Assembly: GCF_921294215.1 (NCBI RefSeq)
Contig: NZ_CAKLDM010000002.1
Location: 1-64,000 of the forward strand
Direction: 5' to 3'
Origin: Vibrio marisflavi CECT 7928
GTDB lineage: Bacteria > Pseudomonadota > Gammaproteobacteria > Enterobacterales > Vibrionaceae
Length of the DNA stretch: 64,000 nucleotides
Positions 24,009 through 34,192 of the stretch are shown one piece after another. The notes under the pieces are model-generated. The model was not told the DNA's origin. It worked only from the letters and a program-made list of their open reading frames with translations, and did not search any database. How positions within the stretch are numbered: the stretch's first letter is position 1; every line of letters begins with the position of its first letter. Position numbers and translations under genes: made by a program.

Positions 24009-25142
24009 TTAGGTTTTATTCGCGTTAAATTCTTTTTTAAATTTAGTAACTTTTTCTAAGTAGCGACGTGACTCTGAACTAGGGTGCTTTTTAGTCAGCG
24101 CCCAATAAACTTGGTTAGGTTGCAGTGAATTTAGATCTCTCATTGCTCTGGTTCGGTTGCGGCTAAACGTATTTAACACGCCTCCTGCCCCCCCGTTATA
24201 AGCCGAGATCATGCTGTACTCTAAAGAGAGCGGGTTGCGAACACCTTTTAAGTAACGGTTTTTCAGGAGGTAAAAATAGGCCGTTCCGGTATCGATATTG
24301 TTTTCTGGATTGAAAAGATACTCTGGCGAAGGCTGTCCAGAACGATTTTTGACTAACTTAAATACATCTCGGCCTGCGGTTTTCGGCACTACTTGCATTA
24401 GTCCATAGGCGTTAGCCCAGCTCACTGCGTATGGATTGAAGCTGCTTTCGGTTTTAATAATAGCGTAAATTAAATCTTCTGGAATGCCGTATTTTCTGGA
24501 TGCCTTTCTTACGATACTTGCGTATTGATAACTGCGAATACGGATCTGGTCTTGCACCATAGGGATTTCTACGTAGTAAGCTTTCTTAAAGTCTACTGTT
24601 TTGACCTTCAGTTTATGAGCTATCAAATAATCGGCAAAACGGTTTGCTCGCCATGACCATTGAATGGGTTGGTTATCCTCGTCTAAAACTTGCTTATAAA
24701 GAAAAGGTTGCCCTTCAAGCTTGATGCTTTTTGAGGAGAAAAGATCTACTTGAGAAGGGTTGTCAGGCGTTAATAGCGTCGTGATGATGGCTTTGCGCAG
24801 GTGCTCTTTTGGTTCCGTAGAAGCGATAGTTTCGACAACTATGGTGCCTTTACTGAAGTTAACTTCTGTTCGGCTTAGGTAATTGTCGATGTATTTTACA
24901 TAATTGCTTTTGCCTGCAATTCGTATTTCTTTGCTTCCCCAACGCTTTTCAATATTGCCAGAAAAACTGTTTACCAGAGCATCAAAAGCAGCGGTATCTT
25001 TGGTGTATTGTCCGGGCAGTTGGGCTAGGTTTTTAGCAAAACGGTTTGTGGGCTCGTAGTTGACATCATACATACTTTCGACAAACTCTCGGCTGCAGCC
25101 AGTGAGCATGATTGCTGAAAGCAGAAAGATGAATCTCTTCAT
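24009..25142 (-). CDS. mltC: membrane-bound lytic murein transglycosylase C
   Basis: A 377-residue outer-membrane lipoprotein that cuts peptidoglycan glycan strands to 1,6-anhydro ends. The lipobox is LTGC (Cys16). A DUF3393 domain follows, then a C-terminal SLT domain with catalytic E232 in TESSFNPYAVSWANAYGLMQ. It is the last gene of the mutY-yggX-mltC block; spacing to yggX is 90 bases. Confidence 0.95.
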   Translation of the reverse strand: MKRFIFLLSAIMLTGCSREFVESMYDVNYEPTNRFAKNLAQLPGQYTKDTAAFDALVNSFSGNIEKRWGSKEIRIAGKSNYVKYIDNYLSRTEVNFSKGTIVVETIASTEPKEHLRKAIITTLLTPDNPSQVDLFSSKSIKLEGQPFLYKQVLDEDNQPIQWSWRANRFADYLIAHKLKVKTVDFKKAYYVEIPMVQDQIRIRSYQYASIVRKASRKYGIPEDLIYAIIKTESSFNPYAVSWANAYGLMQVVPKTAGRDVFKLVKNRSGQPSPEYLFNPENNIDTGTAYFYLLKNRYLKGVRNPLSLEYSMISAYNGGAGGVLNTFSRNRTRAMRDLNSLQPNQVYWALTKKHPSSESRRYLEKVTKFKKEFNANKT

Positions 25143-25232
25143 GTTGTCCCTTACGTTACCTGTCCGTCCTAGATGTTATTCAAAAAAGGCACCAAATTTA
25201 TAATATTGATGCCTTTTGAGTATAAGAGGAAA

Positions 25233-25505
25233 TTATTCACTTGGTGGGGTGTAACCCTCAATGTGAACATCTTTTCCTTCAAACAAGAAATTGACCATTT
25301 CCGTTTCAATGAGTTTGCGATGTTCTGGATCCATCATGTTGAGCTTTTTCTCATTGATGAGCATGGTCTGCTTATGCTGCCACTGTGCCCACGCTTCCTT
25401 AGAGATATTGTCAAAAATGCGTTTTCCAAGATCGCCAGGATAAAGTTGAAAGTCGAGGCCCTCAGCCTCTTTATTTAGGCGGGCACAAAATACGGTGCGG
25501 CTCAT
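25233..25505 (-). CDS. yggX: Fe(2+)-trafficking protein YggX
   Basis: A 90-residue protein of the YggX family, linked in enterobacteria to iron handling and protection of Fe-S clusters from oxidation. The N-terminal [10 protein letters not shown] with the conserved Cys7 and the PGDLGKRI segment are intact. Its start overlaps the mutY stop (ATGA), a conserved pairing with a Fe-S DNA glycosylase. Confidence 0.94.
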   Translation of the reverse strand: MSRTVFCARLNKEAEGLDFQLYPGDLGKRIFDNISKEAWAQWQHKQTMLINEKKLNMMDPEHRKLIETEMVNFLFEGKDVHIEGYTPPSE

Positions 25506-26578
25506 AGTGATTCCTCATGAATATTGGAAGGAAGTTCGTGTGGCAGTGATTCAATCAGCTGTTTAACAGGAGCTGCCAAACCGACTTCTTTAGGTTGAGA
25601 TAAGTTATACCAAAGACCTTGGTTTGCTTCCATGACCATTTCAGGCTGTTTTGATATATCAATCAAAACAGGCGTAATATCCAAATGGTAATGGCTGAAA
25701 GTATGACGAAATGAAATTAGCTGAGACTGTTTTACAATATTTTCCGGCTGTATTGTGAGCCTTTCTAGCTGAGCTGAAATTTGTGCATCGCTGTTTTCAG
25801 GGAAGCAATATAACCCTCCCCAAATGCCTGTTGGTGGGCGCTGCTCGAGCCACACGTGATTGTTGTGATGTAATATCACAAACCATACTTCTTTGGTTGG
25901 CTTTTCTTTTTTCGGCTTTTTGCCCGGAAAATCTAATTGATTTCCTTGTTTGTTGGAGGCACAAAACTCGCTTACCGGACATAGGGAGCACTTTGGTTTG
26001 CTGCGTGTGCAGACCATTGCCCCCATGTCCATCATCGCTTGGTTATATTTATCGGTATCCGATTCCGGCGTGTGCTCTTCTGCGATTGCCCACAGTTGAT
26101 TTTCAACTTTCTTTTGTCCCGGCCAACCTGGTACTGCGAAGCTTCTAGCAAGAGTTCGTTTGACGTTGCCATCTAGAATAGCAAAAGGCTTCTTGTATAC
26201 AGAAGATAGCACTGCAGCCGCAGTCGAACGTCCAATACCGGGCAGCGCATTCATTGAGTCTAAATCGGTTGGGAACTCACCTTGATATTCATCGCGAACG
26301 ATTTGTGCTGCTTTATGTAGGTTGCGAGCGCGAGCGTAATACCCTAGGCCAGTCCACAGGTGTAATACTTCGTCTTGGTGAGCATTGGCTAAATCTGTCA
26401 CAGTCGGAAAGCGAGCTAAAAATCGCTCAAAGTAGGGGATCACGGTAGCTACTTGGGTTTGTTGTAGCATTATTTCAGAAAGCCAAACGCTGTAGGCAGT
26501 TTTATCTTGTTGCCAAGGTAGGTTTTTCCGTCCGTAAGCGTCATACCAATCAAGGATTGCGGAAGCAAAAGGTGTCAC
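25502..26578 (-). CDS. mutY: A/G-specific adenine DNA glycosylase MutY
   Basis: A 358-residue enzyme removing adenine opposite 8-oxoguanine. It has a helix-hairpin-helix ([15 protein letters not shown]) with the catalytic Asp in ILDGNVKR, the 4Fe-4S loop ([17 protein letters not shown]) and a C-terminal NUDIX-like domain. I place the start at GTG 26578 ([12 protein letters not shown]), the position where related MutY proteins begin. An in-frame ATG at 26629 would add 17 unconserved residues; this choice is uncertain. Confidence 0.93.
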   Translation of the reverse strand: MTPFASAILDWYDAYGRKNLPWQQDKTAYSVWLSEIMLQQTQVATVIPYFERFLARFPTVTDLANAHQDEVLHLWTGLGYYARARNLHKAAQIVRDEYQGEFPTDLDSMNALPGIGRSTAAAVLSSVYKKPFAILDGNVKRTLARSFAVPGWPGQKKVENQLWAIAEEHTPESDTDKYNQAMMDMGAMVCTRSKPKCSLCPVSEFCASNKQGNQLDFPGKKPKKEKPTKEVWFVILHHNNHVWLEQRPPTGIWGGLYCFPENSDAQISAQLERLTIQPENIVKQSQLISFRHTFSHYHLDITPVLIDISKQPEMVMEANQGLWYNLSQPKEVGLAAPVKQLIESLPHELPSNIHEESL

Positions 26579-26772
26579 AGAGTTTTCGCCTTTGAAGTGT
26601 GTATTCGTTTGAGGGCGAAATTGCATCATACTTTAGGCTCGTTATACAACCAGTAATTTGTAGGGGAATAGCGATTTGTCGGCTTCTAATTCGATAAAAA
26701 CTTGCACCAACGCCATTTCTTTGGATAATCACAAATCCGCGAATGCAAGACCAATTTTTAAGCAGGCAGAAA

Positions 26773-27492
26773 ATGAGTGACGTAACCACAAATGAATACA
26801 CCGAAGACGGCAAACTTGTACGTAAAGTGAGAAGCTTCGTTCGTCGTGAAGGGCGCTTGACCAAAGGTCAAGAAACTGCGATGAAAGAGTGCTGGCCGAC
26901 GATGGGTATCGATTATCAAGAGCAGCTACTTGATTGGAATACAGTATTTGGTAACGATAATCCTGTAGTTTTGGAAATTGGCTTTGGCATGGGTGCATCA
27001 TTGGTTGAAATGGCTAAAAACGCGCCTGAGAAAAACTTCATTGGCATCGAGGTTCATAGCCCGGGTGTTGGTGCTTGTCTCGCAGCAGCGAAGGAAGAAG
27101 GTCTAACTAACCTTCGAGTGATGTGTCATGACGCAGTAGAAGTGTTTGCGAATATGATTCCAGATGGCAGCCTGCACACATTGCAACTGTTCTTCCCAGA
27201 CCCTTGGCACAAGAAGCGTCACCACAAGCGTCGTATTGTTCAGTTAGAATTTGCTGAGATGGTAAGAAGTAAACTCATCTTGAACGAAGGTATTTTCCAC
27301 ATGGCGACAGACTGGGAAAACTACGCTGAGCACATGATCGAAATAATGGAACAAGCTCCGGGTTATGAAAACATAGCTGAGGAAGGTCACTTTGTTCCTC
27401 GCCCTGATTCAAGGCCGCTTACAAAATTTGAAGCGCGCGGTCACAGATTAGGACATGGTGTGTGGGATATTCAATACAAACGCAATCAATAG
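26773..27492 (+). CDS. trmB: tRNA (guanine-N7-)-methyltransferase TrmB
   Basis: A 239-residue SAM-dependent methyltransferase making m7G46 in tRNA. The SAM site is [15 protein letters not shown], and the RNA/catalytic segment is [17 protein letters not shown]. The ATG at 26773 ([13 protein letters not shown]) was chosen over an in-frame ATG at 26743 because it begins the conserved N-terminus. It is divergent from mutY, with 194 bases between the chosen starts. Confidence 0.95.
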   Translation: MSDVTTNEYTEDGKLVRKVRSFVRREGRLTKGQETAMKECWPTMGIDYQEQLLDWNTVFGNDNPVVLEIGFGMGASLVEMAKNAPEKNFIGIEVHSPGVGACLAAAKEEGLTNLRVMCHDAVEVFANMIPDGSLHTLQLFFPDPWHKKRHHKRRIVQLEFAEMVRSKLILNEGIFHMATDWENYAEHMIEIMEQAPGYENIAEEGHFVPRPDSRPLTKFEARGHRLGHGVWDIQYKRNQ

Positions 27493-27576
27493 ACTTTATC
27501 TTTTCGTTCTTTAATTGATTTGATGTAAGCCAACCTATCGTGTTGGCTTTTTACTCTTTGGGAGCTTAAGACTTTA

Positions 27577-28500
27577 ATGATAAAACCAACCGATGACATT
27601 TTATCTGAAATCCTAGAAGAAGTTCGGCCATTAATTGGGCAAGGAAAAGTCGCTGACTATATTCCAGCGCTTGCGAAAGTTGAAAACAGCAAACTGGGTA
27701 TTGCGGTTTGTACTAACGAGGGTGAAGTCTTTAGAGCAGGAGATTCTGCTGAGCAATTCTCGATACAATCAATTTCAAAGGTACTAAGCCTCACTTTAGC
27801 CATGTGCTTGTATAAGCCCGAAGAGATATGGCAGAGAGTAGGTAAGGAGCCATCTGGTCAAGCTTTCAATTCGATGATTCAGCTTGAAATGGAACACGGT
27901 ATTCCGCGTAATCCATTTATCAATGCTGGTGCGATAGTCATTTCAGATTTGTTGTTTGGTCGTTTATCTGCACCAAGGCAGAGATTATTGGAATTTGTAC
28001 GTCAGTTGTCCGGCAACAGCCATATTGTTTACGATAAAGTGGTTGCCGCTTCTGAAATGATGCACAGCGATAGGAATGCTGCGATTGCTTATCTGATGCG
28101 CTCTTTTGGTAACTTCGGTAATGAAGTGATCCCTGTGCTGAATAACTACTTCCATGCTTGCGCTTTGAAACTCAGCTGCGAAGAGTTAGCTATCACGCAT
28201 AGTTATTTAGCGAATAAAGGTGTCTCCGTCGAAACCGGTCAAAAAGTTCTAGAACCAAACCAAACCAAGCAACTTAATGCGTTGCTCGCGACTTGTGGCT
28301 TGTATGATGGTGCCGGCTCGTTTGCTTATCGAGTAGGAATGCCGGGTAAATCGGGTGTTGGGGGCGGTATTATCGCGGTAGTACCGGGTGATATGACGAT
28401 TGCTGTTTGGTCTCCAGAATTAGATGAATCTGGCAACTCGTTGGCAGGCACTAAAGCATTAGAGCTACTTTCAGAGCGGATTGGTCGTTCAATATTCTAA
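27577..28500 (+). CDS. glsB: glutaminase
   Basis: A 307-residue beta-lactamase-fold glutaminase that hydrolyses glutamine to glutamate and ammonia. The catalytic pair is in SIQSISKV (SxxK motif). Conserved [18 protein letters not shown] and [13 protein letters not shown] segments are present. It follows trmB by 84 bases in the same direction and ends in a terminator shared with the convergent hemW. Confidence 0.94.
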   Translation: MIKPTDDILSEILEEVRPLIGQGKVADYIPALAKVENSKLGIAVCTNEGEVFRAGDSAEQFSIQSISKVLSLTLAMCLYKPEEIWQRVGKEPSGQAFNSMIQLEMEHGIPRNPFINAGAIVISDLLFGRLSAPRQRLLEFVRQLSGNSHIVYDKVVAASEMMHSDRNAAIAYLMRSFGNFGNEVIPVLNNYFHACALKLSCEELAITHSYLANKGVSVETGQKVLEPNQTKQLNALLATCGLYDGAGSFAYRVGMPGKSGVGGGIIAVVPGDMTIAVWSPELDESGNSLAGTKALELLSERIGRSIF

Positions 28501-28528
28501 ACGTAGAATAGGAATAAAGAGCTTTATG

Positions 28529-28558
28529 TGAGGCGCTGTTTGCGCCTCATTTGCTTTT
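28529..28558 (+). terminator. glsB intrinsic terminator
   Basis: An 8-bp stem TGAGGCGC / GCGCCTCA with a TGTTT loop, then TTGCTTTTT, between the convergent glsB and hemW genes. Confidence 0.85.
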
Positions 28559-28568
28559 TACACTGCTG

Positions 28569-29759
28569 CTATTCGCTTTCTTCTTCGGCGACAAACGCAG
28601 CGAGCAAATCATTTAAAAACAGCTTACCTTTTTGGGTGACTTGCCAATGCGTCTCACTTTCTGACAAAAACTGTTTTTCTACTGCCCATTTGATTGTACT
28701 GGAGATGGATTCAAGCGTGAGGCCTGTCGTATCAACAAAGTCTTGCTTTGGGCAGGCTTCAATGAGACGGAAACGATTCATGAAAAACTCAAATGGTCTA
28801 TCTTTTTCCAGAACCGGTGCTTCTTCATTTAGGTAAGGTTTAACCAAGTTATCTTTTGCTGCCAAATAGCCTTTTGGATGTTTGATTTTGTTGGTACGCA
28901 AAATCTGCCCATCATCAAAGCTAACCTTACCGTGTGCCCCGCAGCCAATACCTAGATAATCACCAAAGCGCCAGTAGTTAAGGTTGTGCTGACATTGATA
29001 TTCTGGCTTGCTGTAACCAGAAATCTCGTATTGTACGTAACCTGCGTCAGTGAGTTTCTTATGCCCTTGCTCGAAAATATCCCAAAGGTCGTCGTCGTCA
29101 GGAAGTGTCGGCGTCTTATAGAAAAACTGAGTGTTAGGCTCGATAGTCAGTTGGTACCACGACAAATGTGGTGGTGCGAGTTCAATCGCTTTATCAAGAT
29201 CGGCAAGTGCTTGCTCAATGCTTTGGTCAGGAAGGCCATGCATTAAGTCTAAATTAAAGCTCTTTAAGCCAATTTTATGGGCTAGTTGGGCTGCGCGAAC
29301 CGCTTCGCCTTCTCCGTGTATTCGTCCTAAACTTTCTAACTTTGCTTGCTCGAAACTTTGTACGCCAATAGAAATTCGAGTGACACCGGCTTCGCGATAT
29401 TGCTCGAACCTATCTGCTTCAATAGTGCCTGGGTTGGCTTCCATCGTAACTTCAATATCAGGAGAAAAGGCTAGTTTCTTTTCAACGCCTTTGAGTAGCG
29501 ATTGGATTCCCTGAGCCGAAATAAGACTAGGGGTACCACCACCGATAAATATTGATTTTAATGGCCTTGAATTTTTAGTTAGGCGGTATCGTTCAATATC
29601 GTTCGCTAAATCTTCCAACAATGCTTCAATATACTGCTGTTCTGGTATCTCATCCTTTAATGTATGAGAGTTAAAATCACAGTATGGGCACTTTTGTACA
29701 CACCAAGGAATGTGAATATATAGGCTGAGTGGTGGTGGAATGAGTTTCATCGCAATCAT
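28569..29759 (-). CDS. hemW: radical SAM heme chaperone HemW
   Basis: A 396-residue radical-SAM protein of the HemN/HemW family with the cluster motif CVQKCPYC (C20, C24, C27) and the HemW-type segment [15 protein letters not shown]. HemW binds and delivers heme rather than oxidising coproporphyrinogen; the shorter N-terminus compared with HemN supports this. Its first ATG overlaps the rdgB stop (ATGA), and a start three codons later is also possible. Confidence 0.93.
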   Translation of the reverse strand: MIAMKLIPPPLSLYIHIPWCVQKCPYCDFNSHTLKDEIPEQQYIEALLEDLANDIERYRLTKNSRPLKSIFIGGGTPSLISAQGIQSLLKGVEKKLAFSPDIEVTMEANPGTIEADRFEQYREAGVTRISIGVQSFEQAKLESLGRIHGEGEAVRAAQLAHKIGLKSFNLDLMHGLPDQSIEQALADLDKAIELAPPHLSWYQLTIEPNTQFFYKTPTLPDDDDLWDIFEQGHKKLTDAGYVQYEISGYSKPEYQCQHNLNYWRFGDYLGIGCGAHGKVSFDDGQILRTNKIKHPKGYLAAKDNLVKPYLNEEAPVLEKDRPFEFFMNRFRLIEACPKQDFVDTTGLTLESISSTIKWAVEKQFLSESETHWQVTQKGKLFLNDLLAAFVAEEESE

Positions 29760-30352
29760 GCTTTCTCTGATAAAGCTGCAAAGAGTTTTTTCAGTGCTTT
29801 ACCACGGTGCGAAAGTTGTTTTTTCTGCTCAGGCTTAAGCTCAGCTGAAGCACACTTTGTCTCTGGAACATAGAATATTGGGTCGTAGCCAAAGCCATTC
29901 TCGCCATGGGCTTCGGTTAGTATTTTGCCTTCCCAGCTACCATGACAAACGATTGGTGTTGGATCGTCTTTATGTCGCATAAAAACTAAAACACAGTGAA
30001 AGCGAGCTGTACGCTGCTCTTCAGGCACATCGCGCAGCGCTTCAAGAAGCTTGTTTAGGTTATCTTGGTCTGAAGCGCCTTCTCCTGCATAGCGAGCAGA
30101 GTAAATACCCGGAGCGCCTTTTAAGAAATCGACTTCAAGTCCAGAGTCATCAGCGATGGCTGGCAGACCGGTTTCCATTGCAGCATGGCGTGCTTTTATG
30201 ATGGCATTTTCAATAAATGTTGTGCCAGTTTCTGCCACTTCAGATACGTTAAATTCGTTTTGTGCACGCACGTCAAAACCAAATTCAGAGAGAAGGTTTG
30301 CCATCTCACGTACTTTGCCTTGGTTGCCTGTAGCTAGAACTAATTTGCTCAT
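29756..30352 (-). CDS. rdgB: dITP/XTP pyrophosphatase RdgB
   Basis: A 198-residue Ham1-family enzyme that removes non-canonical purine nucleoside triphosphates (dITP, XTP). The N-terminal motif is [23 protein letters not shown] and the SHRGKAL C-terminal motif are conserved. The ATG at 30352 ([10 protein letters not shown]) was chosen over one four codons upstream. It sits between the DUF4426 gene and hemW. Confidence 0.95.
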   Translation of the reverse strand: MSKLVLATGNQGKVREMANLLSEFGFDVRAQNEFNVSEVAETGTTFIENAIIKARHAAMETGLPAIADDSGLEVDFLKGAPGIYSARYAGEGASDQDNLNKLLEALRDVPEEQRTARFHCVLVFMRHKDDPTPIVCHGSWEGKILTEAHGENGFGYDPIFYVPETKCASAELKPEQKKQLSHRGKALKKLFAALSEKA

Positions 30353-30396
30353 AATGGATCCCAATGTATTTCTGCCAGCAGGAGTTTACTAGGCAG

Positions 30397-30825
30397 CTAT
30401 TCTTCGACATAAAACTTTTGGTTGAACTTTATAGTACCTGCGCCCTTTGTTCCAGCATCAATATTAATGTCGAAGGTAATATTCTCTTCATTGGTAATTG
30501 GGAATTCCGCAATATAGTAGATTGCATCACCCTCTTTAATTTCATTGAAAGCGAGCTTTCTGCTGTTACCCACTAAGTTTTTGCTGGTCGCATTTATCGT
30601 AGCTTCTGTTGCTGGTTTGCCTGCTTTTGAGCGATCTAAAATACTGATGTTTAAAATAGCGGTGTAGCCATTGCGCTTGAGTTTATAGTTTTTAGCGATC
30701 TGTGGTGTCAAGAATGTCGAGTTCAATGCCGAGTAGTGAACTTCCAAGTCTTTGATTGTTTTAGCTTGTTCAGCCCAAGAAGGGAAGGCGAGTAGTGAGA
30801 TAACGAGTGCAGTAATCCATTTCAT
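30397..30825 (-). CDS. DUF4426 family periplasmic protein
   Basis: A 142-residue protein with a signal peptide (MKWITALVISLLAFPSWA, cleavage after about residue 18) and one predicted beta-rich domain of the DUF4426 family. That family is regularly found between yggT and rdgB in vibrios and relatives. The function is unknown. The ATG at 30825 starts the signal peptide. A hairpin with a T-run at 30852-30881 lies just upstream and may reduce readthrough from yggT. Confidence 0.85.
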   Translation of the reverse strand: MKWITALVISLLAFPSWAEQAKTIKDLEVHYSALNSTFLTPQIAKNYKLKRNGYTAILNISILDRSKAGKPATEATINATSKNLVGNSRKLAFNEIKEGDAIYYIAEFPITNEENITFDINIDAGTKGAGTIKFNQKFYVEE

Positions 30826-30851
30826 ATTGTTGTGTCCATACGGTAGATACA

Positions 30852-30881
30852 AAAGAAACCATCAAAGTGGATGGTTTCTTT
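30852..30881 (-). terminator. hairpin/terminator between yggT and the DUF4426 gene
   Basis: A 12-bp stem AAAGAAACCATC / GATGGTTTCTTT with T-runs on both strands, 39 bases after the yggT stop. It acts either as the yggT terminator or as an attenuator before the DUF4426 gene. Confidence 0.78.
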
Positions 30882-30919
30882 ATTGTTGCTGCTAGAAAAC
30901 GAGCTTTCTGTGATAGAGA

Positions 30920-31480
30920 TTATAGTTGGTACCAAACGGGACCAATAAATCCACCGATCAACATGTTGAGGAACTGAAGCAAAATAAACAGTACTAGTAC
31001 GCTCAGATCCAAACCACCCATCACTGGAATAATGCGGCGAATTGGCGCTAGGAATGGTTCAGTTAGTTGATGGAACACATATTCAATAGGGCTGCGACCT
31101 TGGCTTACCCAGCTTAAGATTGCGCGGATAAGAAGGATCCAGAATAGCAATCCACCAACAGCTTTTATTAGTGACAACAGACCTATGAATAGCAAGCCAG
31201 TGCTAAATCCAGCAGCTGCGCCACCAGAAGCGACAAGGTTCATCACTGCAAATTTAAGCACTGACAACACATACGCAAACAGCAATGTCGCCATATCGAT
31301 ACTACCAATCGAAGGTATTATTCTTCTAAGAGGTGCTACGACTGGTTGAGTCGCTTTTACGATGAATTGAGAAAATGGATTGTAAAAGTCAGCGCGTGCG
31401 GCTTGAAGCCAAATGCGCAAGATCACCACCATAATATAGAGTTCAAAAACGGTGCGAATCAGAAATAAAAATGCGTCCAT
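30920..31480 (-). CDS. yggT: YggT family inner-membrane protein
   Basis: A 186-residue membrane protein with two YGGT repeats. Each ends in a proline-arginine motif (APLRRIIPSIG near 50-60; APIRRIIPVMGG near 144-155) between hydrophobic segments. It is linked to osmotic shock and cell-envelope phenotypes, but the biochemical role is not known. It sits downstream of yggS-proC in the conserved order. Confidence 0.9.
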   Translation of the reverse strand: MDAFLFLIRTVFELYIMVVILRIWLQAARADFYNPFSQFIVKATQPVVAPLRRIIPSIGSIDMATLLFAYVLSVLKFAVMNLVASGGAAAGFSTGLLFIGLLSLIKAVGGLLFWILLIRAILSWVSQGRSPIEYVFHQLTEPFLAPIRRIIPVMGGLDLSVLVLFILLQFLNMLIGGFIGPVWYQL

Positions 31481-31501
31481 AAATGGCCCTTTCTGTATAA
31501 G

Positions 31502-32320
31502 TTAAAATAAATTTTCCATTTCTTCTGCACGAGTAACCGCAGCTCGCATCGCTTTTGCGACTATGCTGCTTAGCTGTTGCTCGTTAAATGTTCTTAGTGC
31601 TTCTGCGGTTGTACCGCCTTTTGACGTTACTTGCTCTCTCAGTGTAGACAACTCAGTTTCAGGGTTGGCTTCAACCATATGAGCTGCGCCTAATGCTGCC
31701 TGTTGCACCAACGTGCGCGCAGTTTCTTTGTCAAACCCTTGTGCTATCGCTTCAGCTTGCATTGCTTCCATAAATAGGAAGAAATAAGCTGGTGCGCTGC
31801 CTGCCGCTGCAATAACATTATTGATACCAGATTCTTCTTCCACCCAGCAGGTTTTACCTACTGCAGACATTAAATCTGACGCGTACTGTTTGTTAGGCTC
31901 ATCAACATTCTCTGCAGCATAAAGCCCGCTCATACCAAGTCCCACTAATGATGGGGTATTTGGCATGACACGTACAAGTCTTAATGTTTGACCAAACATT
32001 TCATTAAATCGTTGGCACTTAATGCCAGCAGCAATCGAAATGATCAGTTTATTGGTTAAATCTAGCTGCTTTAATTCGTTTGCGACATCTTGCATGATTT
32101 GCGGTTTCACCGCTAACACTACAACTTCAGCATCTTTGACAGATGCAATGTTATCGCTACTTGTATTAATAGAAAATGAATTGGCTAGCTCTTCTCTTTT
32201 ACCAGGGCTTGGATTTGTTGCTGTGATGAGCTCTGCAGGGTAGTCGCTTGCGACTAAACCCGCAATAATTGAGCGAGTCATGTTGCCCGCACCGACGAAG
32301 GTGATTTTCTTGTAGTTCAT
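31502..32320 (-). CDS. proC: pyrroline-5-carboxylate reductase
   Basis: A 272-residue NAD(P)H-dependent enzyme for the last step of proline synthesis. The N-terminal Rossmann motif is VGAGNMTRSI, and the C-terminal signature is LREQVTSKGGTTAEAL. The ATG at 32320 (MNYKKITFVGAGNM) was chosen because further upstream codons precede the Rossmann strand without conservation. It is 80 bases after yggS. Confidence 0.95.
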   Translation of the reverse strand: MNYKKITFVGAGNMTRSIIAGLVASDYPAELITATNPSPGKREELANSFSINTSSDNIASVKDAEVVVLAVKPQIMQDVANELKQLDLTNKLIISIAAGIKCQRFNEMFGQTLRLVRVMPNTPSLVGLGMSGLYAAENVDEPNKQYASDLMSAVGKTCWVEEESGINNVIAAAGSAPAYFFLFMEAMQAEAIAQGFDKETARTLVQQAALGAAHMVEANPETELSTLREQVTSKGGTTAEALRTFNEQQLSSIVAKAMRAAVTRAEEMENLF

Positions 32321-32400
32321 TTTATTACCTTTAAATCTTTTGCTTTGCGCAGACGCACTCTGCCCATGGTGCAAAATTCGAGTCACTAACTTAATGTTCG

Positions 32401-33108
32401 CTATCGGTTGCTATAGTCTCTTGCTCCAAAGATAGCGGTGCCGATGCGAACCATTGTACTGCCTGCCTCAATGGCGGCTTCCATATCGCCAGTCATGCCC
32501 ATCGACAGAGTATCTATATGATCGAATTTCTCTGACAGTTTCTCTTTCATCTGAGCTAACTGTTGGAATGCCTCCAGCTGCGACTGATAGTCAGTGACGT
32601 TCGCTGGAATCGACATCAATCCTCTTAAAGTGAGGTTGGGCAGGGATGAAATCAACTCTGCTAGCTCAAATACTTCAGCTTCTGTTGCGCCTGACTTAGA
32701 GCTTTCGCCACTCGTATTTACTTGGATGAGTACTTGTAAGGGCTCTTTGTCTGCTGGACGCTGGTCATTGAGCCGCTGCGCAATCTTCGACCTGTCTACC
32801 GTATGCACCCAATCAAAGTTTTCCGCAACAGGTTTGGTTTTGTTTGATTGAATGGGACCGATGAAGTGCCAATCAAGATTGAACTCAGGGGCGATTTGTT
32901 GAATTTGTTGAACTTTATCGACGCCTTCTTGGACGTAATTTTCGCCAAAGGCAACCTGTCCTGCTTTCGCAGCTTGGATAACGTCTTCCAGTGGTTTTGT
33001 TTTGCTGACCGCTAAAAGTTGCACGGAGTCTGGAGCTCGTCCACACTTTTGTTGAGCACTATGGATCAGTGAAGAGATATGTTCGATATTTTGTTGAATA
33101 TTACTCAT
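32401..33108 (-). CDS. yggS: PLP homeostasis protein YggS
   Basis: A 235-residue single-domain pyridoxal-phosphate-binding protein (COG0325). The PLP lysine is in LLAVSKTKP (about K36). Homologues control vitamin B6 and amino-acid balance without a known enzymatic reaction. It is the first gene of the yggS-proC-yggT block and divergent from pilT, with 38 bases between the starts, so the two promoters must overlap. Confidence 0.94.
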   Translation of the reverse strand: MSNIQQNIEHISSLIHSAQQKCGRAPDSVQLLAVSKTKPLEDVIQAAKAGQVAFGENYVQEGVDKVQQIQQIAPEFNLDWHFIGPIQSNKTKPVAENFDWVHTVDRSKIAQRLNDQRPADKEPLQVLIQVNTSGESSKSGATEAEVFELAELISSLPNLTLRGLMSIPANVTDYQSQLEAFQQLAQMKEKLSEKFDHIDTLSMGMTGDMEAAIEAGSTMVRIGTAIFGARDYSNR

Positions 33109-33146
33109 GGCACTTTTACTAGGTTAGTAAACCCTAAGGAACTTAA

Positions 33147-34184
33147 ATGGATATTGCTGAGTTATTGGATTTTAGTGTAAAGCATAATGCCTCAGATCTA
33201 CACCTTTCTGCGGGTGTTCCTCCCATGATACGAATTGATGGTGAAGTAAGAAAGCTTGGTGTGCCTGCTCTGTCGCATTCTGAAGTACATCACTTAGTTT
33301 TCGATATTATGAATGATGCCCAAAGAAGTGAATTCGAAGAAAGACTAGAAGTGGACTTTTCCTATCAGCTAGCTGATGTTGGCCGCTTTCGTGTCAACGC
33401 TTTTAACCAGTCGCGTGGCTGCTCCGCAGTTTTTAGAACCATACCTGTTGATATCCCAACTCTCGAACAACTAGATGCGCCAGATATTTTTGAAAAAGTT
33501 TCTAATTATGAAAAAGGTTTAGTGCTTGTAACGGGCCCGACCGGTTCTGGTAAGTCGACCACATTGGCGGCGATGGTCGACTACATTAATACCCATCACA
33601 ACAAGCATATCTTAACGATTGAAGACCCGATTGAGTTTGTGCACAACAACAAGAAATGTTTGATCAATCAAAGGGAGGTTCATCGAGATACTCTTAGTTT
33701 CAATAACGCCTTGAGAAGTGCTCTACGTGAAGATCCTGATGTTATTCTTGTCGGTGAGTTGCGCGATCAAGAGACCATTAGTTTGGCTCTGACGGCCGCT
33801 GAAACAGGCCATTTAGTCTTTGGCACACTTCATACTAGTTCTGCAGCTAAAACCATTGACCGAATCATCGATGTTTTTCCGGGAGCAGATAAAGGTATGG
33901 TGCGTTCCATGCTATCTGAGTCACTCCGAGCAGTAATTGCTCAGAAGCTTCTTAAAAGAGTTGGGGGAGGTCGAGTCGCTTGTCATGAGATTATGATTGC
34001 CACTCCCGCGATTCGAAACCTAATTCGAGAAGATAAAATTGCTCAAATGTTTTCCATTATTCAAACCGGAGCGACTCACGGCATGGTGACCATGGAGCAA
34101 AACGCCAAACAATTACTCGCCAAAGGGGTAGTTGATATGGAAGAGGTTCAGAAGAAAGTTGAGATTGACTCAGGTTCGATGTAA
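33147..34184 (+). CDS. pilT: type IV pilus retraction ATPase PilT
   Basis: A 345-residue secretion-type ATPase that powers pilus retraction for twitching, adhesion and DNA uptake. Walker A is GPTGSGKST (130-138), the Asp box is in ILVGELRDQETI, and His boxes are present. The AIRNLI segment in the C-terminal region is the PilT signature. It is followed by pilU after 8 bases. Confidence 0.96.
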   Translation: MDIAELLDFSVKHNASDLHLSAGVPPMIRIDGEVRKLGVPALSHSEVHHLVFDIMNDAQRSEFEERLEVDFSYQLADVGRFRVNAFNQSRGCSAVFRTIPVDIPTLEQLDAPDIFEKVSNYEKGLVLVTGPTGSGKSTTLAAMVDYINTHHNKHILTIEDPIEFVHNNKKCLINQREVHRDTLSFNNALRSALREDPDVILVGELRDQETISLALTAAETGHLVFGTLHTSSAAKTIDRIIDVFPGADKGMVRSMLSESLRAVIAQKLLKRVGGGRVACHEIMIATPAIRNLIREDKIAQMFSIIQTGATHGMVTMEQNAKQLLAKGVVDMEEVQKKVEIDSGSM

Positions 34185-34192
34185 GGGTGAAT